Shown piece after piece: positions 1 through 8,968 of a DNA stretch of 31,403 bases. The first letter of the stretch is position 1. Each line of letters begins with the position of its first letter. The stretch lies in NCBI GenBank assembly GCA_003427395.1, contig BFEA01000253.1:1596426-1627828 (forward strand). Reading direction: 5' to 3'. This DNA comes from Chara braunii. Taxonomy: Eukaryota; Streptophyta; Charophyceae; Charales; Characeae. The translations under genes were made by a program, and so were the position numbers. The notes below the pieces were generated by a model that did not search any database, had not been told where the DNA came from, and saw only the letters and a program-made list of their open reading frames with translations.

Positions 1-83
1 TTCTTTCTTTCTTTCTTCTTCTTTCTTTCTTTCTTTCTTTCTTTTTCTTTCTTTCTTTCTTCCCTCCTCCCCCCCCCCCCCTC
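1..83. repeat. (CTTT)n/poly-C microsatellite
   Basis: Pyrimidine-only low-complexity tract, mainly CTTT units ending in a C run. No coding potential. Confidence 0.9.
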
Positions 84-214
84 TGAAAGCCTGAGAACTC
101 TCAACATGCTCTCCGGATTTTCAAATCAAATCAAATCGAGAGCGGCGGTGGAACGGAACCGTCGGTGTAGACGCATTCAATTTCATAGGCTTGGACGATG
201 GCGAGGGGTGCAAC

Positions 215-325
215 TACCGTCTTCTCCCGATTACAGCATCCCATCATTTATATCCGTATTTGGACTGTATGTTGGAAAGCCCCAATCACAGCAATAATGA
301 CTGTATGTTGTATTCAGCGGAATGG
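215..325. mobile_element. F1 MITE, degenerate copy
   Basis: Starts with a CTACCGTCTTC-type end and closes with an inverted GTTGTATTCAGCGGAA end. The interior has the family's TGTATTTGGACTG ... AATAATGACTGT arms. Both termini are mutated relative to the copies near 7, 23 and 24 kb, so the right edge is approximate. Confidence 0.6.
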
Positions 326-690
326 GTCCAGACTCCATAGCCTATAATGCTAGAAAATTTAACATCAATTTCGTTCGTTCTTTTTTTTTTTTTTTTTTCC
401 CTTTTTTTTTTAAACGGGTGATGGCCTGACCGCCCCAGGTAATTCAGAATTATTCTATTTTACAGTTTTTAGTACCTTTTTACTCATCTCAGTCATCCTC
501 CAATTTGGAAAACTTTAATTTCCTTTCTTTTTCTTTTTCTTCTTTTTCCTTTTTCTTTTTTTTTTGCGCACAAAACACTCATGCATGCCCCATCTACTAA
601 AGATCAATTTCTTACAGGTTTACGACTTCCAGAGTCCTCCGCCTGCCTGTGATGACATGATTTACTCCTTTTTTTTTGTAAAAAAAAGAA
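326..690. other. Non-coding AT-rich stretch
   Basis: Contains T-rich runs (about 380-412 and 520-566) and no open frame of interest. One diverged unit of the following tandem repeat lies near 627-652. Nothing else is recognised. Confidence 0.6.
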
Positions 691-862
691 CTTCCCTAGA
701 GTCCTCAGCCTGCAAAAATCTTCCCTAGAGTCCTCAGCCTGCAAAACAATTTCCCTAGAGTCCTCAGCCTGCAAAAACATTTCCCTGGAGTCCTCAGTCT
801 GCAAATAACTTCCCAAGAGTCCTCAGCCTGCAAATAACTTCCTTAGAGTCCTCAGCCTGCAA
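691..862. repeat. Tandem repeat, ~29-31-bp unit, six copies
   Basis: Head-to-tail units of the form CTTCCCTAGAGTCCTCAGCC followed by TGCAAAAA. They differ by a few substitutions and 1-2-bp indels. Antisense frames read as a repeated peptide, but unit length varies, which argues against coding. Confidence 0.9.
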
Positions 863-1121
863 CTTTTTAAGTGACCTGCTCCCCACCAATAGCCTGCAGC
901 CCCCCTTCCAAGAAGACGAGAAAAAAAAAAAAAAAAAAAAAGGAATGCAGCCCCCCTAGATGCTGGGTACTATTGGGATATGCTCGCATCAACCCAAACA
1001 GTATAACCCCCTCCCCCGCCCCCAGAGGGTTAAAAAAAAAAAAAAGGGGTCCTGAAAGGCTCATTCAAGAACTGGACCAGGGGGGTTGTAATGCCTAAAA
1101 TTTAATATCATTTTTTTCTTA
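863..1121. other. Unassigned spacer with poly-A tracts
   Basis: Two A-runs (about 920-941 and 1031-1044) split a G/C-rich stretch with CAGCCCCCC motifs. No gene seen. Confidence 0.5.
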
Positions 1122-1275
1122 CAAGCCTGCAACTTCCAGCAGGCAGTCTTCAGCCTGCATCTGCCAGAGTCCTCAGCCTGCAACTTGCAGCAGGCAGTCT
1201 TCAGCCTGCAACTAGCCTGCAACTGCCAGAGTCCTCAGCCTGCAACTGCCAGAGTCTCCAGCCTGCATATCCCAG
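1122..1275. repeat. Second block of CAGCCTGCAACT repeats
   Basis: Units such as AGAGTCCTCAGCCTGCAACT and CAGCAGGCAGTCTTCAGCCT repeat several times. They share the GTCCTCAGCCTGCAA core with the block at 691-862, so the two arrays have a common origin. Confidence 0.8.
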
Positions 1276-1483
1276 AGCTGTCAATGAGTCTTCATCCTCC
1301 ATGCTGTTGGCGGCTTCGACTTCCGAGAGTAGGCCTGCGGTTGGGACAGACGGAAGTGTCTCATCTCGTCTCCTCTCCTCGGGTTCGTTTGTCTTTTCCC
1401 AACCCGTTTTCACGAGCTGACCCCTTCAAGAGTGCTCCCTTTTACGGAGAAGGGGCCCGGGGCCGAACTCGTGAAATTCCTAC

Positions 1484-1762
1484 GGCCTGGCTCCACTACT
1501 CACCAAAAATGACAAGGAATGAATCTTCCACAAAAACAAGGAAAGATACATTTTTGCAAATTTTTGGGCTTTTCTGCACCTGGAGAGTGGTGGGGCGGCG
1601 AGGCCCCGACTCTCGGAAATTGAAGAGGGCTGTGTGGCAAAGGGCGGCGAAATTCACAAAAATTCCGACTCTCAAAAATTCACGACGACCGTGTGGCGAA
1701 ATTCAAAAAAATTTCAAAAAATTTCGACGCTCGGCAAAAAAGTCTGACAAGTCTCGAAAGGT

Positions 1763-1798
<36 letters not shown>

Positions 1799-1822
1799 AC
1801 TGAGAGTGGCACACCGAGCCCC
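1484..1822. repeat. F3-type foldback, enlarged and nested
   Basis: Left end GGCCTGGCTCCACTACTCAC and right end GAGAGTGGCACACCGAGCCC are imperfectly inverted. A second, internal end (GGAGAGTGGTGGGGCGGCGA) lies near 1579-1599, and a ~34-base T run precedes the right end. This suggests one hairpin element nested in another. Confidence 0.55.
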
Positions 1823-1970
1823 ATACTCGCAGCAACAAATCCTTTGAGACCCCGTTTCAGGTGATGAATGTGAGAGTGAACATGTGGTCAGATACATGGA
1901 GGTGTGAGTAGTAGTATTTCCAAACTGGTCAAAATAAACGTGTCAACTTGTCGCTGAATATACACATCTG

Positions 1971-2152
1971 GGGGCGAGGTCCCAATAGCACAGAGGATTA
2001 TTCGGGATTGAATGCCTGAATCTGGACGTGTTTTGTTTGAAAGGTTCAGAAAATCGAGATCGACCTGCTTGTCTGCATCATCTCTGGACGAAACACGTCC
2101 AGATTCCAATGCTTTAATCCAATCCCTTTTCCCTGGTGGGAACCTTGCGACA
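1971..2152. repeat. F2 foldback element
   Basis: Opens GGGGCGAGGTCCCAATAGCA and closes with an inverted CCTGGTGGGAACCTTGCG. Inner arms carry GAATCTGGACGTGTTT and its inverse ACACGTCCAGATTC. This is a diverged member of the family that recurs from 2.7 to 29.8 kb. Confidence 0.75.
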
Positions 2153-2728
2153 GATGTGAGTTTTTTTCCTTTTCTTTTTTTTTAGATTTTTTTAAAAGTC
2201 CTTTTTTTCCCTACCGAACACTCACCAAAATTCACTATCTACTCCTCAGAAGAAGAATACTTTGTAGGTTGCTTTCAGTGGATCCGAACCGAGGAGGACC
2301 TGAGGGGGACGTAATTTGGCTATAAGGGCAGGGACAGGGACGTAATTTGGTTATAAGGGCAGGGACAGGATTTTGGGTCCGGGTCCAACCGGAGTCAGAT
2401 AGCAGCAGCTACAGCCCGATGGTTTTTTTTTTTTCTTTTTTTTCTTTTTTTGAGCTTGATGGCTTTTCAGAATTTATAGGAACACATCCCTCAGCGAGAA
2501 CATACCGGGTCAGGACCTTATGGTATTAAAAAAATAGCCTACCTGCATAAAGGCTGCCCGGTAGAGCCTATTTGTCTTTTTTTTTGGTAAGGCAGCTCTT
2601 TTTCCCTTTTACTTGCAGTTCTGTCTCTCCACTCTCACAAACTCCACTCAGCGTGACTTTCCCAGCCCTCCTTTTTTTTGGGGGGGGGGGGGGGGGGGGG
2701 GAGAAAGAATCAGATACTAAACTGATCT
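2153..2728. other. Low-complexity non-coding stretch
   Basis: T-rich tracts (2161-2205, 2421-2450), a short direct duplication of ACGTAATTTGG...TATAAGGGCAGGGACAGG near 2309-2368, and a ~20-base poly-G at about 2682-2701. No gene recognised. Confidence 0.6.
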
Positions 2729-2902
2729 GGGCCGAGGTCCCACTAGCAAAAAGGATAGGATCGAGCGCCTGAATCTGGATGTGTTTTATGCAGAGATGCA
2801 GAAAATCAGTCCAATCTCGATTTCCTGCACATCTCCATAACCTCGTCCAGATTCGGGCATTCAATCCGATCCTCTTTGCTATTGCTAGTGGGACCACGCC
2901 CC
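2729..2902. repeat. F2 foldback element
   Basis: Well-preserved copy: GGGCCGAGGTCCCACTAGCA at the left and GCTAGTGGGACCACGCCCC at the right. The central segment TGCAGAAAATCAGTCCAATC is asymmetric, so the hairpin would have a ~25-nt internal loop. Confidence 0.85.
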
Positions 2903-3209
2903 AGAACACATACTACACTTGATCTTCAGATTCTTCACTACCCTTTCCCAGCATATATTGAATTCTATTAAAAAAAAAAAAAGACAAAAGGCCGAGAAAG
3001 GTCGGCCCACTTTTGCAGGCTCGTAAACCAAATGAAACTGGAATTCTTTGGTAATGAGCAATGAAAGTTCATATTCCTTTTCACTTCTTTTTGTTTTTTT
3101 TTTACTTTTTTTTTTCCTTTTTTTTTCTTTTCTTTTCCGGAAAAAAACTTTAAAAAAGGCAAAAAAAAACTAGAAATGGGAGGGAATGGGTTTCTGAACA
3201 AGGACCTGC

Positions 3210-3303
3210 CTGAAAGTTGGATCGCTTTTCGTAGCTCCTTCTCTGTCGCATTTCGCACAGCCATCTCTGCCCGCAGAGCGGCAAGGCGCTCCCTCACTTG
3301 CGC
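3210..3303 (-). CDS. Exon encoding coiled-coil linker of a probable PAS-histidine kinase
   Basis: The minus strand reads TGTTGTTTGCAG|GCG, a good 3' splice site, then about 31 codons of a highly charged amphipathic helix (starts AQVRERLAALRAEM, ends KELRKAIQLS). The open frame then runs into poly-lysine/phenylalanine nonsense, so the exon must end near here. The most plausible donor is TCAG|GCAGGT, a GC-type donor leaving phase 1. AGGCAG|GTCC (exon to 3206) is the alternative. The acceptor is phase 0, matching the phase 0 donor of the PAS exon at 9679-9924, and the join gives a PAS-end DITEQ helix running straight into this helix. In plant-type hybrid histidine kinases, as I remember the family, such a helix lies between PAS and the phospho-acceptor (HisKA) domain. 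The HisKA, ATPase and receiver parts are not in the window and would lie beyond base 1. Confidence 0.6.
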
Positions 3304-3395
3304 CTGCAAACAACACATCGGAGACGAATTAAGTTAACTTCAATTAAGTAATGCATTTATTTACATTTATAATATGTAATTAAGATTTTAAAAAT

Positions 3396-3763
3396 GGGAT
3401 AGTTTGCAAAATACCCCCATAAGAAGTTGAGATATATGCCAAAATGCCCCTCAAAAACGATGTGGGCAGAGCGGAATGCCCTTTCGGGCCAAAATCTTTG
3501 CGTTATGCCCCTGTCAGACAGGTGTGCAAATTTGCAATCTGGACCTCGCCGTTTGGGCCTTGGTCTTTTGCGGGGGTATTTTGAAAAGTTGGATGGTACC
3601 CAGTAGGGGTATATCACAAAGATGGGGGGGGTCCAACCGGCACGAGGGGTATTTATTTCACAAATTTTTCTTTTTTGTCAGAGGGGCGTTCCTCTCTACC
3701 CACATCTTTCAGGGGCATTTCGGTACATATCTCAACTTACGGGGGTATTTTGCAAATTGTCCC
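3396..3763. mobile_element. F4 foldback, MULE-like MITE with 9-bp target duplication
   Basis: Terminal inverted repeat GGGATAGTTTGCAAAATACC... at the left, with ...GGGGTATTTTGCAAATTGTCCC at the right. Inner arms include AAATGCCCCTCAAAAACGAT and its inverse around CTTTCAGGGGCATTT. Flanks are TTTAAAAAT and TTAAAAAAT, nine bases with one mismatch, as expected for Mutator-like insertion. No transposase is inside. Confidence 0.75.
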
Positions 3764-3786
3764 TTAAAAAATTAAAGCTAGATGAT

Positions 3787-3966
3787 CAGAAACCCAAGCC
3801 GGTGCCAACTGGCCTGCCTAGCTCAGTTGGTACGCCCACCACCTGTTGAAATACAGACCCAAGTTCAAACCCAGATAAAATCACATGACCAGAATAAAAT
3901 AATTGGTACACCCACCAACTGTTGAAATCAGAAACCCAATCCGGTGCCAACTGGCCTGCCTAGCCA
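3787..3966 (+). repeat. tRNA-like repeat between 38-bp direct repeats
   Basis: CCTAGCTCAGTTGGTA (A-box-like, ~3818) and AGTTCAAACCC (B-box-like, ~3860) have tRNA spacing, but the acceptor and anticodon stems do not close, so this is a tRNA-derived SINE head rather than a tRNA. A ~38-bp sequence CAGAAACCCAAGCCGGTGCC... occurs at about 3787 and again at 3929, flanking it. Confidence 0.55.
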
Positions 3967-4139
3967 GGGCCAGCTCTTCACATATTTATTTATTTATTTA
4001 TTTAACTGCAAAACACATAACTGCGATAGCATGGCATGCATATGTGAAGAAACCTAAAAAACAGTTGAAACTCCAGAAGATACAGCATGAAAGCTGAGCA
4101 ACCAGCAATAGCCTCTTGGAGCTCGAAGGCTACATCGCC

Positions 4140-4399
4140 CGTCTCCCTGTCGCCGCAGACCGTCTTTGGCGCAAGTGATTTTGGCTGTATCTGGCCAGAA
4201 ATATAGCTTGTATACATTCATTTTAAGGGTGCATTATGTTCGGGGGAAGACAGTAGTTGGGGAGATGCCGGAGTGGCATTTCCATCTACGGCATCTCCAC
4301 TCCGGCATCTCCCCAACATAACGTACCCTTGAAATGAATGTATACAAGCTATATTTACGGCCAGATACAGCCAAAATAAGGTTGGGGGAAGACCGTAGT
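4140..4399. mobile_element. Nested F1-type (variant B) foldbacks
   Basis: An arm ending AAGGGTGCATTATGTTCGGG is followed by a near-perfect palindrome, GTTGGGGAGATGCCGGAGTG (about 4256-4275) and its inverse (about 4298-4317). Then comes the reverse arm CATAACGTACCCTTGAAATG ... GGGGGAAGACCGTAG. The sequence matches variant-B F1 copies at 18.7 and 19.4 kb, with a second hairpin at its centre. Confidence 0.65.
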
Positions 4400-4641
4400 T
4401 CCAGCCACTGCCATTTGTGGCCTCCTTGGGGAGGTTGAGATGTGGCTGATGTCCTATGCTAAATTCATAAATTATCCTATTTAGACCTAGGCTACCATCC
4501 GGGCCGCCCGGGTCCCGGGTGGCCAGCCCGTGCAAGGACCAGGGAAGGTCCCAGCAAAAACAAACAAACAAAAAAAAAAGCAATCCAAAAAATCCGAAAA
4601 CAAAAACTACGTTATGCAGAAAAATAAACTGAACAACTTTG
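4400..4641. other. Unassigned intergenic/intronic DNA
   Basis: Contains a short GC-rich palindrome near 4498-4530 (GGGCCGCCCGGGTCCCGGGT) and an A-rich run. No gene or repeat family is recognised. Confidence 0.4.
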
Positions 4642-6418
4642 GGCCTCGTTAGACACTCCTTGTGGACCCGAAATCCACAAGGAAACGATTGTTCCACCTG
4701 TCCTTGGGGACGATTCTCGAAAAAAAAAAGTGAAAACACCACAAGGAAATTTCCTTGCGGCGTCCTTGTGGCTAGAGCCATTTTTTCCTAACCCCCAAGG
4801 GACCTCCCGAGGTCCCTCGGAGCACAAGGAAGCGCGAAATTCGGAGCGGCGAAGGCATGCGTCGGCGCACAATTTCTGTTCAAGAGTGGTCCAGACGTGG
4901 TCCAGCGAACGGGAGCACTGACATCCCTGCCTCCAAAATCTGCACGGCGCCCCAACGGCTCCAAACGGTCACCGCCCGCGTGAGGCCTCCATCCGTCTAC
5001 GCGATTTGCTGGCTGGCGTCCTGCGGTCTGGTGCGGCGGGCGATCGTCGACAACAGTCCAAAATTCGAATGCTTTTCCCAGCCAGCGCTGCTTTCGACGA
5101 CGACAGTTTCATTGCAGAAGATCGTCGTTTTCTTCATTTGTCGTCACGCCTCGCACGTTGGAGCACAGATCTTCCACCGATCTTTCTTGTGTCAACGGGC
5201 TTGTTCGTTGGACGGTCGACCGCTGATGTCGGTTTGTTGCCCTTTCAACGGCCCTTACATGGCCAACCTGCTGCACAGGCTGCCTCTGCTGCTCCTCGTC
5301 GTCGTGCTGATTCTCGTCGTTGCCTTCTTCCACGTGTGTTTCGTCGGCCTCGTCCCGATCGCGGCTCGCAGAAGGAGATCTTCCAAGAAAACCGACAGGA
5401 TAGATCGACTGGCCAACGGCAGACCGGCAGCCACAACCTCCAGAGCGAGCAATCGGCAACGCAGTGCGGGGTCTTCCCACGACTGTCGCGTCGTCGCATT
5501 GCCTGAGGTCTTCCCACGTGCCTCCTGTCCTGCGCTTCACCCACCACCGCGGCGTCGCACGAGGAATCACTCCGCAACCCAACGCATAGCACAGCTGAAC
5601 AACAGCCTCCAACGTCACCACATATTCGTCCCCATTGTCCGGACCTTGCGTCAATGTCCTCCGTCTACGCGCGCGCAACTACTCCTTCAGTCGCCCCAGC
5701 GCCCTCTCCTGCTGACATCGAAGAAGATCTTGGAAACGGCCGCCACCACGGCCTGCAGCTCACGAGGCGTCAACACATCAACGTCTACCCTCTCCGCCGC
5801 CCTCCATGGCCGCGACGTGGACACGGACCCGTCGCTCCGCTGCCGTCTGTGTCGTCCATCTGCACCCGACGAAGAAGCCGAAGACGTCAGTCGAAAGGTG
5901 GCCCCTTTTCTCTGCTTACAGTCCCGCACACAGAAACGAGGAGCAAGGCATAGTCGACGTGCGCAAAGGTCCACGGCGATGGACGCACCACACGTTGCCC
6001 GCGCACTCGCAACGGCCTCCCGACGGAACCTCTGCCGCCAGTGAGCCCCTTTCCGCAGCACGCCATCCTCGCGCCGCCAGCCACACGTCGTCGTCGTTGC
6101 AGCAGTCATTCGAATTTCGAATTTGAAATGCCCACACCCGTGGGGTTAAATTTCTTTTCGCGTCGCCCGCCGTATGCCGTTTCCCGCCTCGTGTCGCTGG
6201 ACCACGCCGCCTCCACACGGACAAAAGACGCTGGACCAAGGACGACCGACCCCGCGGCCGCTAATTTACGTATGAAAACGGCCACGGGTAAGCCACAAGG
6301 AAACATCCTCGGGGGAGGTCCCCAAGGATGAGTGGAACGACGCCGCAAATTCCCCTAAAAAACAACAAGGAGATTTGCTTGTGGCTCAAGGAACTCGTAA
6401 GGAGTGTCTAACGAGGCC
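4642..6418. mobile_element. 1.78-kb GC-rich inverted-repeat transposon (PIF/Tourist-like ends)
   Basis: A perfect 20-bp terminal inverted repeat, GGCCTCGTTAGACACTCCTT, lies at 4642-4661 and inverted at 6399-6418. Subterminal CCACAAGGAAA motifs recur in both arms (about 4675-4780 and 6290-6385). The interior, about 4840-6250, is much more GC-rich than its surroundings and open in several frames on both strands. GGCCT-type ends recall Tourist/PIF-Harbinger elements, whose target duplication is normally 3 bp. Here TTT on both sides is possible but uninformative. Confidence 0.7.
5480..5678 (-). pseudogene. Possible transposase N-terminal fragment inside the GC-rich element
   Basis: Within a 189-codon minus-strand frame (5109-5678), residues around WWVKRRTGGTWEDLRQCDDA look like real protein. 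They are tryptophan-rich and basic, then acidic, reminiscent of the region ahead of the catalytic domain in some Harbinger-type transposases of green organisms. Upstream of it is YVVTLEAVVQLCYALGCG. After the DDA the frame turns into composition-driven sequence, and no DDE catalytic domain is visible. It is therefore at best a remnant, or host sequence captured by the transposon. The family assignment rests on memory and is tentative. Confidence 0.35.
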
Positions 6419-6419
6419 T

Positions 6420-6510
6420 TTTTGCCTCAGGGTCACCTCAAAATTCTTCACCAAATTTAGATTTTTTTTATTTTTTTTTTTTTTTTTGGCCCGGCCGGGC
6501 AAGTGACCCC
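6420..6510. repeat. Solo F6 foldback arm
   Basis: TTTTTGCCTCAGGGTCACCT ... TTCTTCACCAAATTTAG, then a T run and GGCCCGGCCGGGCAAGTGAC. It is inverted relative to the right arm of the composite at 29431-29956 (GAATTTGGTGAAGAATTTCG ... CTGAGGCAAAAGG). Only one arm is present, directly abutting the GC-rich transposon. Confidence 0.6.
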
Positions 6511-6726
6511 GGGCCACTCTGCTAGCCTAGATTTAGACACAACAATCACTTGCGCATGGTCCGCTCCTGGTCCTGAACCTGCACCTCGGCGGCGCCTGAT
6601 AGCGAGCGCTCCGTTCCGAGGTCCCAGACTTCCGCTACTCGTCCCGTGGTCGGACTTCCGCCTTTAGTCAGGTCCAGGTTCCAGCCATGAATCCCTGTGT
6701 TTTGGCTGTGCCCCTGGTCCGGGTGC
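6511..6726. other. Unassigned G/C-rich non-coding stretch
   Basis: Holds CCTGGTCC- and GACTTCCGC-rich sequence partly similar to the F7 repeat that follows. No gene seen. Confidence 0.4.
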
Positions 6727-6812
6727 TAGGTCCCACTTGCACGAATTAAGAAACAATGACCGTAGATAGCAAAGGCCGAAATCTCCTGATTTGCGCAAAT
6801 GGGACCTTGCCC
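6727..6812. repeat. Short hairpin repeat (copy 1; second copy at 25010)
   Basis: AGGTCCCACTTGCACGAATT ... GACCGTAGATAGCAAAG ... GCAAATGGGACCTTGCCCC. The ends are inverted and the same core (GACCGTAGATAGCAAAG) recurs near 25051. The terminal GGTCCCAC resembles F2. Confidence 0.7.
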
Positions 6813-7064
6813 CGGGAGAAGGGTCCTTCTCTGCACCCGATGGCGTACAACCCCCGTGATTTGGATGCGCCTCTGGTCCAGGAGAAGGGTCCCTCTCCGC
6901 ACCCGATGGCGTTTCGACCCCCGTCCCCTGACTTACACTACTGGTCCAATATCCGAGTCCTGCCCTGGTCCTTGTTCCCGCCATGATTCAACGACGTGTG
7001 TTTTTTACTCAAACCGTTCACATGGTCTCGTTGTATGTCCAGGTCCCTGTCCATCCAGAACCTA

Positions 7065-7180
7065 CCTTCTTCCCCCGAATACAACGTACGCCGGTCATTA
7101 CAGCTGTATTTAGACTGAAAGATGTGCGCCCCAAATTCAGCTACGATGACCGGGCGTACGTTGTACCCGGGGGAAGACTG
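7065..7180. mobile_element. F1 MITE, complete, in F7 unit
   Basis: Flanked by TA (7063-7064 and 7181-7182). Left terminus CCTTCTTCCCCCGAATACAA and right terminus TTGTACCCGGGGGAAGACTG. Inner arms are AGCTGTATTTAGACTG and its diverged inverse. A related uninterrupted F7 unit exists near 9000-9030. Confidence 0.85.
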
Positions 7181-7265
7181 TAGAGTAGGATCAAGCATTT
7201 CGGCCCCAGTCCCCTGACTTACAGTACTGGTCCAACATTCCAGTCCTGCTCCTGGCCTGGTCCTA

Positions 7266-7370
7266 CCTTCTTCCCCCGAATACAACGCACGGTCATTATA
7301 GCTGTATTTGAGGCATCTTGCAGTCTAGATACAGCTATAATGACCGTGCGTTGTATTCGGGGGAAGAAGG
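7266..7370. mobile_element. F1 MITE, complete, with empty site in the window
   Basis: Flanked by TA (7264-7265, 7371-7372). Removing the element and one TA gives GGTCCTAGTTCCCACCAT, which is found uninterrupted at about 9079-9096. Arms CCTTCTTCCCCCGAATACAA / TTGTATTCGGGGGAAGAAGG are nearly perfect. Confidence 0.9.
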
Positions 7371-7382
7371 TAGTTCCCACCA

Positions 7383-7516
7383 TCATGATTCAACGCGGGG
7401 TTTTACCCAAACAGCTCCCGCGGTCCCAGTGAGATAAAGATACTCAATCCATCATGATTCAACGCGGGGTTTTACCCAAACAGCTCCCGCGGTCCCAGTG
7501 AGATAAAGATACTCAA
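7383..7516. repeat. 69-bp tandem duplication at the edge of the Penelope-like remnant
   Basis: Two essentially identical copies of GATTCAACGCGGGGTTTTAC ... GGTCCCAGTGAGATAAAGATACTCAAT begin near 7388 and 7457. Each fuses F7 sequence to the first ~20 bp of the inserted element, so the duplication happened after or during insertion. Confidence 0.85.
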
Positions 7517-7685
7517 TGCATAACACAAGAAGTGTGAATCACCCATAAGAAAAGACAGGACGAAAGATGAGGGAAGAGAGGTAAGAAAGATGAAGTCCCC
7601 CGAGCGCATCAGCTCGAATAAGATTTAGCGATGAAGCACAAACAGAGTTGGCAAAGCCATAGTCATGAAGCATATGTGGCAATAA

Positions 7686-8181
7686 ACCCGACAGCTGTTT
7701 CGGCCGGTTTGCCAGGGACCGGCTCTCGTCTCCAGCCCCGCGTTGGCTTGTTTGATGTGCATGCACAATGAGTACCTGTTCTTGCAAGGCTTGGGGAATG
7801 ACGCGAATCTAGTCAAAGGTTGTAGACTGATTGATGACGTTTCTCTTTTTGTTTGGGTTCGTGTTGACGATAAGAATTCTTTTAGGAAAGCTGAGTCAAT
7901 TTTTCGCATTTTTCAGAAGGATTGTTACGATAAGCATCTAGTATTGGAGAATACCAGTAGTTCTGATGAATGGCCTTATCTGGGATGTCGTCTTTTCATT
8001 GGGAAGCGGCCTGTACTGCCAGGCTCTGCATAAGAATCAGGAATGTCTGATGAAAGGCCAGGGTTTGGTCTTCCAGAACTTGCAGGATTTTAATTCTTTT
8101 TGTAGCAAGGAACAAAAATTTGCGGTTATATCTTCCTTTTTTCACAGAAGCATATGCTATGGGCACTTTGCCTGGAATTGA
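7686..8181 (+). pseudogene. Reverse transcriptase fragment, motifs B end to D/E (Penelope-like)
   Basis: The plus frame reads SSPALACLMCMHNEY (end of RT motif B), then GCRLIDDVSLFVW (motif C, the catalytic aspartate pair as IDD), then a segment ending HLVLENTSSSDEWPYLGCRL. That segment matches the Penelope pattern in which a 'LxLExTxxSD...(F/Y)LD/G' stretch follows the catalytic box. A stop at ~8034 is bypassed by moving to the frame of 7966-8181 (QALHKNQECLMKGQ...), so there is at least one frameshift. The segment starts inside motif B, and the preceding part of the same domain lies on the opposite strand at 8400-8938. Inactive. Confidence 0.6.
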
Positions 8182-8212
8182 AGTAGGCTACTTGTTTAGC
8201 TTGAAGGTTGAA

Positions 8213-8938
8213 TTACGGAATAGACAGTTTCCAGCCCTTTATTTTGATAGGGCACTCGTTCATTTTAATTCTCAGATAGGGGGTGCCTGGGCCCCCTGGG
8301 TCCGCTGCCTTACCGGTTGGATAAATTGGTAGGGTAGTGGTCCGGCCTTTGTTTTCTCTGACAAAGTGCCGGTTACTTCTCGAACAGTCTATAGGGGTTA
8401 TAAATAGGATAGTCTTTCCTTCTTTTCGCACACCCATCTGTTTAACGATTTTCCCCATGGCCGTAGTGAATGTATTTCGTAGGTCATATGAAATGAAACG
8501 GATTAAAAGCGAAAAACTGACCGATTTGAATCCTACCTGGCTAATGGCTATTCTACTAAGTCTAACCCGTTTGCTACGAGCACAATACAGAAACTTGAAG
8601 AAGCCTATCTCTTCGAAAAGACTGATAGCCCATTCAACTGCAGAAATAATAGCGGAGTGAGGAAGTTGGCAAAACATCTCTTTAACGTCATAACTACGAC
8701 CCATAATCTCCTCATCCATTCTGACTTCTTTATTTACCTTATTTAAAAAGGATGGTAACATATGCGTGCTACTAAGGTTGAAATGGGAATAATTCGGAAT
8801 TCTTCTTATTAACTCATTGACGCAGGAAGAGGTAATACGGGCTGCTTTACGCGTAGGTTCTGACCACGAAGGACAGATGGGTCTCCATTTCTCGACATTT
8901 TTATGCTTGGGAAGTGCATAAGCTCTTCTATTGCATGT
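8213..8938 (-). pseudogene. Reverse transcriptase fragment, fingers and motifs A to B (Penelope-like)
   Basis: An open minus frame runs from the poly-T edge without an initiating ATG until ~8761. It shows ALPKHKNVEKWRPICPSW and EPTRKAARITSS (fingers motifs 1-2), HFNLSST, then SYDVKEMFCQLPHSAI (motif A, catalytic Asp in YDVKEMF). A long spacer follows, then GKIVKQMGVRKEG (start of motif B, about 8416-8455). Beyond this the homology stops, and codons down to 8213 look unrelated. Together with the plus-strand fragment this makes one RT palm broken within motif B, with its 3' part inverted. Confidence 0.6.
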
Positions 8939-8968
8939 CTTTTTTTTTTTTTTTTTTTTTTTTTGTTT

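Larger units (their letters stand above)
6816..7497. repeat. F7 dispersed ~185-bp repeat, several units
   Basis: Unit landmarks are GAGAAGGGTCC..CTC..CACCCGATGGCG (two subcopies, 6816-6848 and 6878-6910), CCCCTGACTTACACTACTGG, GTTCCCGCCATGATTCAACG and CCCAAACAGCTCC. They recur in order at about 6930-7060, 7185-7264 plus 7372-7490, and 8970-9180. Two F1 MITEs interrupt this block and a Penelope-like remnant follows it. Confidence 0.7.
7498..8968. mobile_element. Penelope-like retroelement remnant, rearranged
   Basis: Spans two reverse-transcriptase fragments in opposite orientation, bounded by a possible 7-bp target duplication GGTCCCA (7491-7497 and 8969-8975). F7 repeat sequence continues on both sides. 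A ~24-base poly-T closes the right edge (about 8939-8964). No GIY-YIG endonuclease domain, which most canonical Penelope elements carry, was found. Confidence 0.6.

Noticed and set aside
691-862. Regularly spaced repeats, considered as a CRISPR array
   Set aside because: Units are contiguous with no unique spacers, in eukaryotic DNA.
1185-1799. 204-codon plus-strand open frame
   Set aside because: Runs through tandem repeats and an F3 hairpin and ends in poly-Phe from a T run.
2968-3209. Continuation of the coiled-coil exon's frame into a longer protein
   Set aside because: Beyond the splice-like site the frame becomes Phe/Lys runs from homopolymers.
4857-6044. 395-codon plus-strand open frame, the longest in the window
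   Set aside because: It lies in the GC-rich transposon, where several frames on both strands are open. The peptide is Arg/Ser/Pro-rich composition without domains, and a better protein-like stretch is on the opposite strand.
7498-8968. GIY-YIG endonuclease domain expected with a Penelope-like RT
   Set aside because: No such motif was seen in any frame, so the element is called only from RT motifs.
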